NCBI GenBank assembly: GCA_964520375.1
Contig: CAZFNQ010000001.1
Location: 12,879 to 76,878, forward strand
From: CAZFNQ01 sp964520375
GTDB taxonomy: Bacteria > Patescibacteriota > Saccharimonadia > Saccharimonadales > JANWIN01
Length of the DNA stretch: 64,000 nucleotides
Reading direction: 5' to 3'
The translations under genes and the position numbers were made by a program. Shown piece after piece: positions 35,175 through 43,540 of the stretch (positions within the stretch are counted from its first letter, which is position 1; every line of letters begins with the position of its first letter). The notes beneath the pieces were generated by a model. The model was given only the letters and a program-made list of their open reading frames with translations, did no database searches and had not been told where the DNA came from.

Positions 35175-35243
35175 CAAAAGGTGCCCTCTGCCGGAACAGA
35201 CTAACCCGCATTGGGTAATCTGACTGGCAAAAAACACCTTTTG
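35175..35243 (-). promoter_or_regulatory. nested inverted repeat, possible structured leader
   Basis: CAAAAGGTG (35175-35183) pairs perfectly with CACCTTTTG (35235-35243). Inside, TGCC (35189-35192) pairs with GGCA (35226-35229), and an inner arm CAGACTAACCC (35197-35207) pairs almost fully with GGGTAATCTG (35213-35222). Read on the minus strand it lies 64 bases before the ABC ATPase start. It could be an RNA leader of that gene or a DNA site. No poly-T follows on that strand. Confidence 0.5.
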
Positions 35244-35376
35244 CACTCGCTTCTCGCGCTCAAACCATATCTACAGATAAGGTAAACCCAGTGTACTCTT
35301 TAAATAACTTGCAGTGCAATATAAAAAGTGTAGTAATTTTGAGTATAATGTTTAAGTTGATGGATAGTTCAAGCCA

Positions 35377-35467
35377 GGAGAGGTCGCATAGTTGGCCTAG
35401 TGCGCCGCCTTGGAAAGGCGGTATACCCGCAAGGGTATCGCGGGTTCGAATCCCGCCCTCTCCGCCA
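35377..35467 (+). tRNA. tRNA-Ser (anticodon GGA)
   Basis: Acceptor GGAGAGG/CCTCTCC. The anticodon stem CCGCC/GGCGG closes loop TTGGAAA, giving GGA. A long variable arm (TACCCGCAAGGGTA hairpin) marks the class II tRNA. T arm GCGGG-TTCGAAT-CCCGC. The discriminator is G and CCA is encoded at 35465-35467. Confidence 0.95.
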
Positions 35468-35474
35468 AAAAGGT

Positions 35475-35480
35475 TATAAT
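35475..35480 (+). promoter_or_regulatory. -10 box of a leaderless transcript
   Basis: TATAAT ending 6 bases before the ATG of the MBL hydrolase gene, placed only 8 bases after the tRNA-Ser CCA end. Confidence 0.6.
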
Positions 35481-35486
35481 GGAATT

Positions 35487-36149
35487 ATGAAAGTTACGAA
35501 ATATGAACATGCTTGCTTGGTGGTCGAGGAATCGCCCAGTTCCGCCCAGCCAAATCAGGACCGCTGTTTGGTAATTGATCCAGGAAATTATACTAAATCT
35601 CTACCGGCCTATCTAAACAATGTGTCAGCAATCGTGATAACTCACGTCCATGCTGATCATTTTGACCCGGAGAATTTAAAAAGATTAGTTGAACAAAATA
35701 CTACAGCCGACATTTTTTGTACTGAAGAAGTCGCCAAGCAGCTAAGCCTTAAAAACGTCCAAATTGTAACCGGTGGGAGTAGTGGTGAATCAGGTCCATT
35801 TCGTTTGTCCTTTTTCGGCGGACAGCACGCTCTTATCCATCCATCTTGGCCAGTTGCCCAAAATGTCGGGGTAATGGTAAACAATAAATTATATTATCCA
35901 GGGGATTCATTTGTAGTTCCGGGTACAAAAGTGCAATTATTGGCACTGCCGGTCAGTGCGCCCTGGCTCAAACTGGCCGAAACTATGGATTTTCTGACGG
36001 CAATAAAACCAAGGCTGGCTTTTCCAACCCATAATGCACTTTTATCCAATATTGGCGAAGACCTAGTGGAGGGGATACTTAGTGGCAGCGCGCAGTCTTA
36101 TAGCGGTCTATTGAAATCTTTGCCAGTTGGTCAATCGATAGAGATTTAG
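35487..36149 (+). CDS. metallo-beta-lactamase-fold hydrolase
   Basis: 220 residues from the ATG at 35487, set by the TATAAT 6 bases upstream. The metal motif is THVHADHFD (His53, His55, Asp57, His58). Further ligands are probably in QHALIHPSWP, YYPGDSF and PTHNALLS. This layout matches UlaG-like or YcbL-like MBL proteins (L-ascorbate-6-P lactonase relatives). Substrate unknown. Convergent with pyrH; the stop codons overlap by 4 bases. Confidence 0.85.
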   Translation: MKVTKYEHACLVVEESPSSAQPNQDRCLVIDPGNYTKSLPAYLNNVSAIVITHVHADHFDPENLKRLVEQNTTADIFCTEEVAKQLSLKNVQIVTGGSSGESGPFRLSFFGGQHALIHPSWPVAQNVGVMVNNKLYYPGDSFVVPGTKVQLLALPVSAPWLKLAETMDFLTAIKPRLAFPTHNALLSNIGEDLVEGILSGSAQSYSGLLKSLPVGQSIEI

Positions 36150-36853
36150 CCCTTAATTAATGTACCTACGGCTTTGCCGTTAATAATCTTGAGCAAATTG
36201 TCTTTTTCAAAGGCATTAAAAACAACTATCGGCATGTCATGTTCCATAGCCAACCCCAGAGCTGCCTTATCTATAATTTTAATCTCCGGGTTCTCAATGG
36301 CTTTTTGAAAATCTAGTCTATCAATTTTAGTAGCGCTACCATGCTTATGCGGATCGCGATTATAGACACCATCTACCTTGGTAGCTTTTAGCATAGCTTG
36401 GCAGCTAAGCTCTAGGGCGACATTTACGGCGGCTGTATCGTGCGTAAAATAAGGCCGTCCGATTCCGCCAGCGACAATTACCACCCGGCCATGTTCCAAA
36501 TGCTTATTTGCTCGTCTGTATGAGTAGGCTTCGGCGACTTGGTCGGCAAAGATGTTACTTAGACACCGCGTCGGGATTTTATTCTTTTCAAAAATATCGG
36601 TCATGGCCATAGAATTTATTAAACCACTCAGCATGCCCATTTGGTCGCCGGTTACCCGTCGGATGCCTTTAGCGGCTATCTCAGCACCCCTAACCATATT
36701 GCCACCACCAACTATCATGACCAACTGACAACCAGCTGCTAGTACTTTTTTTACTTCTGCCGCCAAATAGGCAGCTGTCCCGGGATCAAAGCCACCCTCA
36801 AATTTACCAGATAATTGTTCACCTGAGAGTTTTAGTAACACCCGCTTATACAT
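36146..36853 (-). CDS. pyrH: UMP kinase
   Basis: 235 residues, usual length. Phosphorylates UMP to UDP in pyrimidine synthesis. Family runs: KRVLLKLSGEQLSG at the start (phosphate binding), MIVGGGNMVRGAEI, RVTGDQMGMLSGLINSMAM (the GDxMGMLAT motif) and YNRDPHKHGSATKIDRL. Amino-acid-kinase fold. It stands alone between two plus-strand genes. The usual neighbours tsf and frr are absent. Confidence 0.97.
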   Translation of the reverse strand: MYKRVLLKLSGEQLSGKFEGGFDPGTAAYLAAEVKKVLAAGCQLVMIVGGGNMVRGAEIAAKGIRRVTGDQMGMLSGLINSMAMTDIFEKNKIPTRCLSNIFADQVAEAYSYRRANKHLEHGRVVIVAGGIGRPYFTHDTAAVNVALELSCQAMLKATKVDGVYNRDPHKHGSATKIDRLDFQKAIENPEIKIIDKAALGLAMEHDMPIVVFNAFEKDNLLKIINGKAVGTLIKG

Positions 36854-36888
36854 TGACAGCTAGTCTAGCAGATGTGGTTTGGTAACGC

Positions 36889-36894
36889 TATACT
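36889..36894 (+). promoter_or_regulatory. -10 box of a leaderless transcript
   Basis: TATACT ending 6 bases before the ATG of the exonuclease III gene. Confidence 0.6.
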
Positions 36895-36900
36895 GATGTT

Positions 36901-37698
36901 ATGAGAATTTATTCGTGGAATGTGAATGGTATTCGGGCTGTCTGGAACAAAGGTATGTTTCAGGAATTTATCAAGAAAGAGCAGCCGGACATATTATGCC
37001 TGCAGGAAACCAAAGCGACGAGGGACCAATCAGAAGTCGACTTAGTAGATTACCAAGAATATTGGAATTCCGCCGAAAAGAAAGGTTATTCTGGGACAGC
37101 AATTTTTACCAAAATAAAACCGCTAAATATTATCAATGGATTGCCCGAAGACATAATTAAAAAATACAAGGTAACCGGTGATATTTACGGTGATCCCAAC
37201 AAAGAGGGCCGGGTCATAACGGCCGAGTTTGATAAATTCTACCTGGTAACTGTATATACGCCTAACGCTAAGGATGACTTGTCGCGCATCCCACTCCGTC
37301 ACAAGCACTGGGACCCAGCCTTTTTAGAATATTGTAAACAGCTAGAGCAAAAAAAGGCAGTCATCTTCTGTGGTGACCTGAATGTAGCTCATACGCCCGA
37401 TGATTTGGCTCGACCTAAAGAAAACGAAGGCAAAAAAGGTTACACCAAGGAGGAGCGCGAAGGTTTCCAAAGCTTCGTTAAGGCCGGCTTTGTTGACACT
37501 TTCAGGCTATTCCAAACGGGAAATGGGCATTACACTTGGTGGACGCACTGGGCTAATGCCAGGGCGAGAAATGTTGGCTGGCGGATAGACTACTTTCTAG
37601 TTTCATCCAAGCTAAAAACCAAAGTCAAAGCTGCTGGTATCCATGCTAACGTCATGGGCTCCGACCACTGTCCGATAAGCATTGACCTTGAGGTTTAA
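36901..37698 (+). CDS. xth: exodeoxyribonuclease III
   Basis: 265 residues, the normal size. AP endonuclease and 3' to 5' exonuclease for base-excision repair. Starts RIYSWNVNGIRAVWNKG (Asn metal ligand). LCLQETKA holds the catalytic Glu, VYTPNA and CGDLNVAHTPDDL hold the Asp/Asn pair, and GSDHCPISIDL holds the His at the end. A cluster W-W-T-H-W-A-N-A-R-A-R-N marks the ExoA/Xth group. Confidence 0.97.
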   Translation: MRIYSWNVNGIRAVWNKGMFQEFIKKEQPDILCLQETKATRDQSEVDLVDYQEYWNSAEKKGYSGTAIFTKIKPLNIINGLPEDIIKKYKVTGDIYGDPNKEGRVITAEFDKFYLVTVYTPNAKDDLSRIPLRHKHWDPAFLEYCKQLEQKKAVIFCGDLNVAHTPDDLARPKENEGKKGYTKEEREGFQSFVKAGFVDTFRLFQTGNGHYTWWTHWANARARNVGWRIDYFLVSSKLKTKVKAAGIHANVMGSDHCPISIDLEV

Positions 37699-37700
37699 CA

Positions 37701-38516
37701 ATGGACTTGTCGCTCATCGCACCTGAGACTACTGATAAATTAGAGTTACCTGGCTTAGAGGACATACCGCAAAAAGACACAGATAAAATGACTAGCACAA
37801 TAAAAGACAGACCATTTGCGGTTTTTGATATTGACGGCACATTAATACGCTGGCAGCTATACCACGCCGTGGCTGATGCTTTAGCCCGACTCGGCTATTT
37901 TGACCCACGCGTTTTTAAAGGGGTGCAAGAAGCTCGAGCCTTGTGGAAACAACGATCACATGATGAATCATTTAAAGATTATGAACATCGCCTAATAGTA
38001 GCTTACGACCAATTGTTGACTAAGCTTACAGTCAAGCAGTTTAATGAGGCAGCCGAGTCTGTTTTTAAAGAATATAAGGATCAGGCCTATACATACACCC
38101 GCGACCTAATAAAGCAACTAAAAAAGAAAAACTATCTTCTGTTCGCAATTTCCGGATCCCAAACTGAGATAGTCGCTAAGATTGCTAACTATTATGGCTT
38201 TGATGATTTTATTGGCAGTAAGTATGAACGACGTGGTAATAGGTTTACTGGTAATAAGCAAATCGCCAAAGGGACCAAACATTTGCTGCTTCAAGAATTA
38301 GTTAAAAAACACCAGGCTACGTACAGCGACAGTATTGCTGTTGGCGATAGCGAGGGCGATGTATCTATGTTAGCTGCGGTCGAGCAGCCAATAGTCTTTA
38401 ATCCCAATAAGATTTTGTTTAAGAAAGCTAAACAACGAGGCTGGCCAGTGGTAGTTGAGCGCAAAAATATGGTTTATAGATTTGAGCCTAAAAGTGGAAC
38501 ATACATACTGGTATAA
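37701..38516 (+). CDS. HAD-superfamily (subfamily IB) phosphatase-like hydrolase
   Basis: 271 residues, starting 2 bases after the exonuclease stop; an inner ATG at 37788 would give a product starting MTSTIKDRPFAVF. The nucleophile motif is FAVFDIDGTLIRWQ. Motif II is FAISGSQTEI, and motif III/IV are KGTKHLLLQELV and AVGDSEGDVSMLAAVE. This is the SerB/CicA-like IB type with a helical cap. Likely dephosphorylates a small metabolite or phospholipid intermediate. Overlaps the next gene by 23 bases. Confidence 0.88.
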   Translation: MDLSLIAPETTDKLELPGLEDIPQKDTDKMTSTIKDRPFAVFDIDGTLIRWQLYHAVADALARLGYFDPRVFKGVQEARALWKQRSHDESFKDYEHRLIVAYDQLLTKLTVKQFNEAAESVFKEYKDQAYTYTRDLIKQLKKKNYLLFAISGSQTEIVAKIANYYGFDDFIGSKYERRGNRFTGNKQIAKGTKHLLLQELVKKHQATYSDSIAVGDSEGDVSMLAAVEQPIVFNPNKILFKKAKQRGWPVVVERKNMVYRFEPKSGTYILV

Positions 38517-39288
38517 ACAAACTGCCGAACAGCCGCTGTTCCCAGATCTTATCTGGAGCCGCCCCCAAAACAAGCATACTTCTGGCAAACTATTAATTAT
38601 TGGTGGCAATATTCATAGCTTTGCCGCCGCTGGACAGGCGTATAGTGCTGCCCAGCAAGCCGGCATCGGAACCGCACGGGTTGTTTTACCCAACGTATTG
38701 CAACCTACCATTAGTAAGTTAATACCTGAGGCCTATTTTGTAGCCAGCACACCCAGTGGAAGCTTGGCCGAGCGATCTTTGGCAGAAATTTTAGAATTAT
38801 CCGCCTGGGCAGACGCCTTGCTCGTGGCTGGAGACTTAGGCCGCAACAGCGAAACAGCCATTCTACTAGAAAAACTTGTCAGCAAATATAGTGGCCTTTT
38901 GGTCCTGACAAAAGACAGCGTGGATCATTTTACGCATTCAGTTGGAGCAATAATTGAAAGACCCCAAGCCGCATTAGTGCTTAGCATCGCCCAGTTGCAA
39001 CGGCTTGCAATTAGTGCAAATTTTGAAATGGCTTTTACGTTTGATATGAGCTTAATTAGGCTAGTGGAATGTTTGCATGAGTTCACGAGCCGATTTGCAC
39101 CATATATTATCGTCAAACACTTAGATACTTTAATTGTTGCCGCTAACGGACAGGTGAGCTCAACTAAGTCTAAAGTAGATGAACAGTCCTGGAGTCTGCC
39201 AACTGCCGCCCAGGCCTCTGTTTGGTGGCTGCAAAATCAGAGTAAGCCATTTGAGGCCTTAACTTCAGCCGTAAATACTGCAAACTAA
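38494..39288 (+). CDS. NAD(P)HX dehydratase-like (YjeF C-terminal family)
   Basis: 264 residues from the GTG at 38494, chosen because a start there overlaps the HAD gene only by 23 bases; a TTG at 38455 is possible. The core RPQNKHTSGKLLIIGGNIHS with GQAYSAAQQAGIGTARVVLP matches the ribokinase-like ADP/ATP-dependent NAD(P)H-hydrate dehydratase, which repairs damaged NAD(P)H. The usual C-terminal GxGD catalytic motif is not clear, so the protein may have lost activity or diverged. The epimerase half is missing. Confidence 0.75.
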   Translation: MEHTYWYKQTAEQPLFPDLIWSRPQNKHTSGKLLIIGGNIHSFAAAGQAYSAAQQAGIGTARVVLPNVLQPTISKLIPEAYFVASTPSGSLAERSLAEILELSAWADALLVAGDLGRNSETAILLEKLVSKYSGLLVLTKDSVDHFTHSVGAIIERPQAALVLSIAQLQRLAISANFEMAFTFDMSLIRLVECLHEFTSRFAPYIIVKHLDTLIVAANGQVSSTKSKVDEQSWSLPTAAQASVWWLQNQSKPFEALTSAVNTAN

Positions 39289-39351
39289 TAATCGGTAGCG
39301 GTATACCTCTTGTACTTCATTTATAAGTATAGGTATTACTAAGAAACAACA

Positions 39352-39438
39352 TGGTGCCGGGGGAGGGACTTGAACCCTCATGATATTGCTATCACCGGAT
39401 TTTGAGTCCGGCGCGTCTACCAATTCCGCCACCCCGGC
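39352..39438 (-). tRNA. tRNA-Leu (anticodon CAA)
   Basis: Acceptor GCCGGGG/CCCCGGC. The anticodon stem CCGGA/TCCGG closes loop CTCAAAA, giving CAA. The variable arm is long (TGATAGCAATATCA). T arm GAGGG-TTCAAGT-CCCTC. CCA is encoded at 39354-39352. Confidence 0.95.
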
Positions 39439-39509
39439 AGGTTATATTATCAGATAGGAGAACAGGGACAATTGTACTATATACTATACTTGAGTAATAG
39501 TTCTCGCTT

Positions 39510-40751
39510 ATGGATCCACAAAACCCACAACACCAAGCTAATCATCCCCATCAGCCACCCAGTGATGCCCGTGCTAAGGAAAAAGCCCAAGCTGATAGTG
39601 CCGCTAATTTAATTAGACAAAGGCTAGATTCACTGTATGAGGAAGAGCCGGCTGCTAAAGCTGAGGCACGTGAGGCCGAGCAAGTCACGCACCGCTCCAA
39701 GCACCAAAACTTTATGCACAAGTTAAGTGAATCCGGCAAATCGCTAGCCGAAATACAATCAGCCTGGCATGAATATTACGCCGGTCTGCCGGATAAAGAG
39801 AAGTACGAGGTTTGGGATGAGTTCTATAAAAGTAACGGCCAGCAGTCACATTTTGCTACAGCTCAAGCTCACCAACCCCAGGATAGTGGTGCGCAGGTGG
39901 TGGAAACATCCCCGCCAGAAACAGTCAGTCATCACAAACCTGCCAAGCACCACAAGCATCAGCCTTCTCACGCAACACGATCTGTATCTGACGTTAAACA
40001 CCAGCTGATGAGCGACTCAAGGCCTCATCGTAAACTTAAAGCTAAACAACATTTTCAATCGTTACTGTTTGGTTTGGGGCTAGGTTCAGCCGTAGTACTA
40101 ATATTACTGTTTGGTTTTTTCAACGAGCGCTTTATCGCTCCATTTATAACACCAAGCCGACATGTCAGTTCCACGCCGATTATTACAGACCCGAACAATG
40201 ACAAAGTCGATCCAGCCCCAAGAGTTATTATTCCAAAAATTAATGTTGAAGCCCCGGTGGTATATAACGAGCCCTCAATCGACGAACAGGCTGTTCAAAA
40301 AGCCTTAGAGCGGGGTGTTTTGCACTATGCTACCACACCAAATCCGGGCGAGAGAGGTAACGCGGTTATCTTTGGTCACTCCAGTAGCAATATCTTAAAC
40401 CATGGCAAAGCAAAGTTTGCCTTTGTACTGTTGAGTTGGTTGGATAAAGGTGATATTTTTTACCTAAATAAAGATGGCAAGCGCTATGTTTACAAAATTT
40501 ACAAGAAAATGATCGTCAATCCCCAGGACGTAGCAGTAATTGGTCAACAGGACAAACCGGACACGGCTACGCTAATAACCTGTGATCCACCAGGCACTTC
40601 GGTTCACAGGTTGGTTATAGTCGGTCAGCAAATCAGCCCCAATCCGGCCAGTAATACCGCTAGTACGGCTATAAAAAGCAATGCTCTTCCAGCCATTATT
40701 CCTAGCAACTCAATAACCCTTTGGCAAAGAATTAAAGACTGGTTTAATTAA
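39510..40751 (+). CDS. sortase with long charged N-terminal region
   Basis: 413 residues. The first ~185 residues are polar, rich in Gln, His, Lys and Glu, and presumably cytoplasmic. A membrane helix (about 187-210) follows, then the sortase barrel (about 235-385). The catalytic His is in AVIFGHSSSN, the Cys in TLITCDPPG, and the Arg in VHRLVIVG. It links surface proteins to the envelope or to pilin-like partners. The only clear sorting-signal-like tail nearby is the Arg-rich end of the gapped gene at 61482. The 160-residue cytoplasmic tail is unusual for sortases (usual total 200-250). Confidence 0.9.
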   Translation: MDPQNPQHQANHPHQPPSDARAKEKAQADSAANLIRQRLDSLYEEEPAAKAEAREAEQVTHRSKHQNFMHKLSESGKSLAEIQSAWHEYYAGLPDKEKYEVWDEFYKSNGQQSHFATAQAHQPQDSGAQVVETSPPETVSHHKPAKHHKHQPSHATRSVSDVKHQLMSDSRPHRKLKAKQHFQSLLFGLGLGSAVVLILLFGFFNERFIAPFITPSRHVSSTPIITDPNNDKVDPAPRVIIPKINVEAPVVYNEPSIDEQAVQKALERGVLHYATTPNPGERGNAVIFGHSSSNILNHGKAKFAFVLLSWLDKGDIFYLNKDGKRYVYKIYKKMIVNPQDVAVIGQQDKPDTATLITCDPPGTSVHRLVIVGQQISPNPASNTASTAIKSNALPAIIPSNSITLWQRIKDWFN

Positions 40752-40779
40752 TACCAGCCAGGCTTAGCAGGCTTAAAGA

Positions 40780-42243
40780 TTATTTGATCTTAAGCTCGGT
40801 GCGAGTGAGAGCAATTTTGTGACCTGGCGCAACCGAAGGGGCAATATTGTATAGCGCGTTGAAACCAGGATCAAAAAAGATTGTCTGACCTGGCAGTGTG
40901 GAAGTCAAGTATTGTTGGTTCACGCCATCAAAATCAAAAACTAAGGTTTTATTTTGAACTGCAAGAGTTAGCCGTTGTCCATCCATCCAAATGGCCCCAA
41001 CACTGCTGGCCAGCTTTTGGCCTAGCTGATAATAATACCGGCTATCGCTGTCAATATCATAAACCCCAAAACGGTTGCCGCTTTGAGCAGAAATAAAGCG
41101 GCTACCTGGCGAAAAAGATAAGAACTTTAAATTAGTCATTCTAAGTACTTTGAAGGGTTGGGGGGTGCGGCCACTGCGGGCAGAACCGAGGGGATTCTTG
41201 TAAATATAGGCATCACCGGTAATTATCGGCGCAATTACTATATAGTCGGCACCACTGTAGCGGCCAGCAACTATTTTATAAACAGTTTTGGCGGGGTAAT
41301 GATTAAGTAAGTAGCTTTTTTGGCCATCCCAGAGTTTTACAGTCAGCTTGCCGGGGACAGTTCCATCGTTAGTTACATATATTAATTGGTTGGGGCCGTC
41401 GGATTTAAAAGACATCACTTTAGACAGCAAGACTGCTAATTGTCTGTTCTTTAAATCCGCCGTTGAAATAGTTTCGGCCTTTTGGCTATATAAGTAGAGT
41501 TTGTCAAAACGATGGTCGCGCATTTCAACTGACGACGGATTGACTCCAAACAGCTTGTTTAAATTGATTGAACTGGAAGGAGCAGCGCGGTCAAACATAA
41601 TAAATTCGCTGCCGCCACGGAAATTATGTTTGAGAAGAACATGTCGATTATCACTCGACCATTCTACGGCGAAAAGCTTATGTGAACCCGCAGATTTTGT
41701 TAGTAGGTTACTCGGAAGTGACAGGGATGCCAGGTTTGGACTAGTAACTTTAAAGTCGAACTCATCAAACTTATTACTCGATCCGGCCGGTTGAACTAGG
41801 AGCCAGCGCCGATTGGGACTTTGAGTGGCCATGACTGGAGCATCATTAAAAAGCTGCCGATCAGTTCTAAGAAGTTTAGCAGGGAACAGCAACGGATATA
41901 CCAACTGAGTTACACTGCCGCCATCCAGATAAAAAGTCCGACTCCAATCTCGGTAACCGTTGCTTTTAAGCAAAAAGCTGTAGTTGCCGGAAGGTATATT
42001 TAGCCGTAAGCTAGTTTTGCCTTTGTGATCACCATTGACATAAACATCTGCAGATACTGGCTTTGAATCAACAAACACCAAACCGTTTTGTATTATCTGG
42101 CCGGTATGGCGGTTATAACTGTAACCACGGGCTAATAGAAAGATTAGCCAGGAAGTTAGTCCCAGTACAATAGCCATTAGAATATAGCCAATAAATAGTC
42201 TAATATTATGTTGTCTTTTTTTGGCAGGGTCGAGAAAATCCAT
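40780..42243 (-). CDS. PEGA-domain membrane-anchored beta-propeller-like protein
   Basis: 487 residues. Membrane helix at about 15-37 (LFIGYILMAIVLGLTSWLIF), then a PEGA-type module (about 50-120) with VDSKPVSADVYVNGDHKGKT and PSGNYSFLLKSNGYRDW. The remaining ~350 residues repeat ~45-residue units ending in aromatic and Ser/Pro text (for example SPNRRWLLVQPAG, SPGSRFISAQSG), suggesting WD40-like blades facing outward. It is probably a cell-surface protein. No catalytic motif. Divergent from the gene at 42396. Confidence 0.78.
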   Translation of the reverse strand: MDFLDPAKKRQHNIRLFIGYILMAIVLGLTSWLIFLLARGYSYNRHTGQIIQNGLVFVDSKPVSADVYVNGDHKGKTSLRLNIPSGNYSFLLKSNGYRDWSRTFYLDGGSVTQLVYPLLFPAKLLRTDRQLFNDAPVMATQSPNRRWLLVQPAGSSNKFDEFDFKVTSPNLASLSLPSNLLTKSAGSHKLFAVEWSSDNRHVLLKHNFRGGSEFIMFDRAAPSSSINLNKLFGVNPSSVEMRDHRFDKLYLYSQKAETISTADLKNRQLAVLLSKVMSFKSDGPNQLIYVTNDGTVPGKLTVKLWDGQKSYLLNHYPAKTVYKIVAGRYSGADYIVIAPIITGDAYIYKNPLGSARSGRTPQPFKVLRMTNLKFLSFSPGSRFISAQSGNRFGVYDIDSDSRYYYQLGQKLASSVGAIWMDGQRLTLAVQNKTLVFDFDGVNQQYLTSTLPGQTIFFDPGFNALYNIAPSVAPGHKIALTRTELKIK

Positions 42244-42328
42244 GTTTGAGTATTGTGAGGTTAGCTAATCCCTATTTATAGCACTAATGTGCTGCTTCTA
42301 CTAGCACGTATATTATTGTCAACTGATT

Positions 42329-42365
42329 AGTTTAAGCGTAATATAGGTTCGTAGACGCTTAAGCT
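42329..42365. repeat. inverted repeat upstream of the 42396 gene
   Basis: AGTTTAAGCGT (42329-42339) pairs with ACGCTTAAGCT (42355-42365) with one mismatch over a 15-base loop. It lies about 31 bases before the GTG start of the next gene, where an operator or a leader hairpin could be. Confidence 0.35.
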
Positions 42366-42395
42366 AAAGCGGCAAAAGAGGGCATTATTGCTACA

Positions 42396-43502
42396 GTGAG
42401 CCAACAAAAAAATACATTAGTTATAAATGGTAAAACTTACAATGTCAAAACTGGTTCTATGTTAAATAATATACCTCCAACCAGCCCACCAGTTCACGGC
42501 ACCAAGTCACTAGAGGGCTTTATTAAAACTAGCAAAACTCAAAGTGTTGCCCACCAGGCTGCACCAGTCAGGCCATCAACCAGATCCCGAGCTACTAGCG
42601 CTAATGCCCTACACAGCAAGCGCCAGCACGCCAAAACGCTTATGCGCGGGATTGTTAGCAAACCGCATATCAATAAAACCTCGGCCTTTGCCAGCCGCTT
42701 AGAACCTGACAGCCAATCAACTATTACCAGTAAAAACATCCATACCAAACTTGCGACCGCTCGCAAACATCGAGCCCAAGGTATAGCAAAAAGTATCCAT
42801 GTAAAACGCTTTAACGAAAGCCAGAGCGAGTCGATAGTTACTAAAAAAACAGCGCCTTTAGATGTTAAGCCCAGCCCACATCCATATAGTGTTCGTAAAT
42901 ACGAACCGGTGGAAGTAGAGCCACCAAATGCTTCAGAGTCAAGCGACTTTTTTGCAACTGCCCTCAGCCAAGCCACCAGCCATGAGCAGTTGTCTCCCAA
43001 GCCAACTAAAAGACGACACAAGGCAGCTAAGAAGCTAGGCCTCAGCAGAAGGGCTGCTAATATTAGTGCCGCAGCGCTAATAGTAATTATCCTGGGCGGA
43101 TTTGTTGCTTATCAGAACATACCCAATATGGCCATGCGGGTAGCCGTTGCCAGAGCTGGCCTGCATGCTTCTTTGCCAGGTTATCAGCCATCTGGTTTTT
43201 CTCTTAGTCATAATATTCAAACAGCGCCAGGTCAAATAGTGATTAGTTTCAAATCCAACAGTGACGATCGACAATTTAAGATTACCCAAATCGCATCGGA
43301 TTGGAACAGCCAAGCTTTGCAGGATAATTACGTGGCTACTACCGACCAACCTTACCAGCGTGTCGACCAAAACAATGGTAAAACCGTATTTATATACGGC
43401 ACGTCCAACGCCAGCTGGGTAGACGGTGGCATCTGGTATAAAGTCGAAGGTAACTCCAGCCTGACCAGTGACCAACTTCTCAAAATTGCCAACAGTTTTT
43501 AA
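42396..43502 (+). CDS. membrane-anchored protein with DUF4367-like outer domain
   Basis: 368 residues, GTG start. Residues 1-215 are a polar, basic and Ser/Thr/His-rich cytoplasmic region with no fold visible. A membrane helix (about 222-242) follows. The outer ~125 residues contain ARAGLHASLPGYQPSGFSL, SFKSNSDDRQFKITQIASDW and GKTVFIYGTSNASW. These resemble the DUF4367 family attached to anti-sigma-like proteins. The N-terminal region may bind a cytoplasmic partner; role unknown. Confidence 0.68.
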   Translation: MSQQKNTLVINGKTYNVKTGSMLNNIPPTSPPVHGTKSLEGFIKTSKTQSVAHQAAPVRPSTRSRATSANALHSKRQHAKTLMRGIVSKPHINKTSAFASRLEPDSQSTITSKNIHTKLATARKHRAQGIAKSIHVKRFNESQSESIVTKKTAPLDVKPSPHPYSVRKYEPVEVEPPNASESSDFFATALSQATSHEQLSPKPTKRRHKAAKKLGLSRRAANISAAALIVIILGGFVAYQNIPNMAMRVAVARAGLHASLPGYQPSGFSLSHNIQTAPGQIVISFKSNSDDRQFKITQIASDWNSQALQDNYVATTDQPYQRVDQNNGKTVFIYGTSNASWVDGGIWYKVEGNSSLTSDQLLKIANSF

Positions 43503-43540
43503 AATAACTGGCCCCTGTTGCATGCTACAATACAGCTTAA

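Noticed and set aside
35112..35246. N-terminal extension of the ABC ATPase (45 codons upstream of MPVISLKD)
   Set aside because: The frame is open but shows no conserved text and contains the nested hairpin; the fold begins at 35111.
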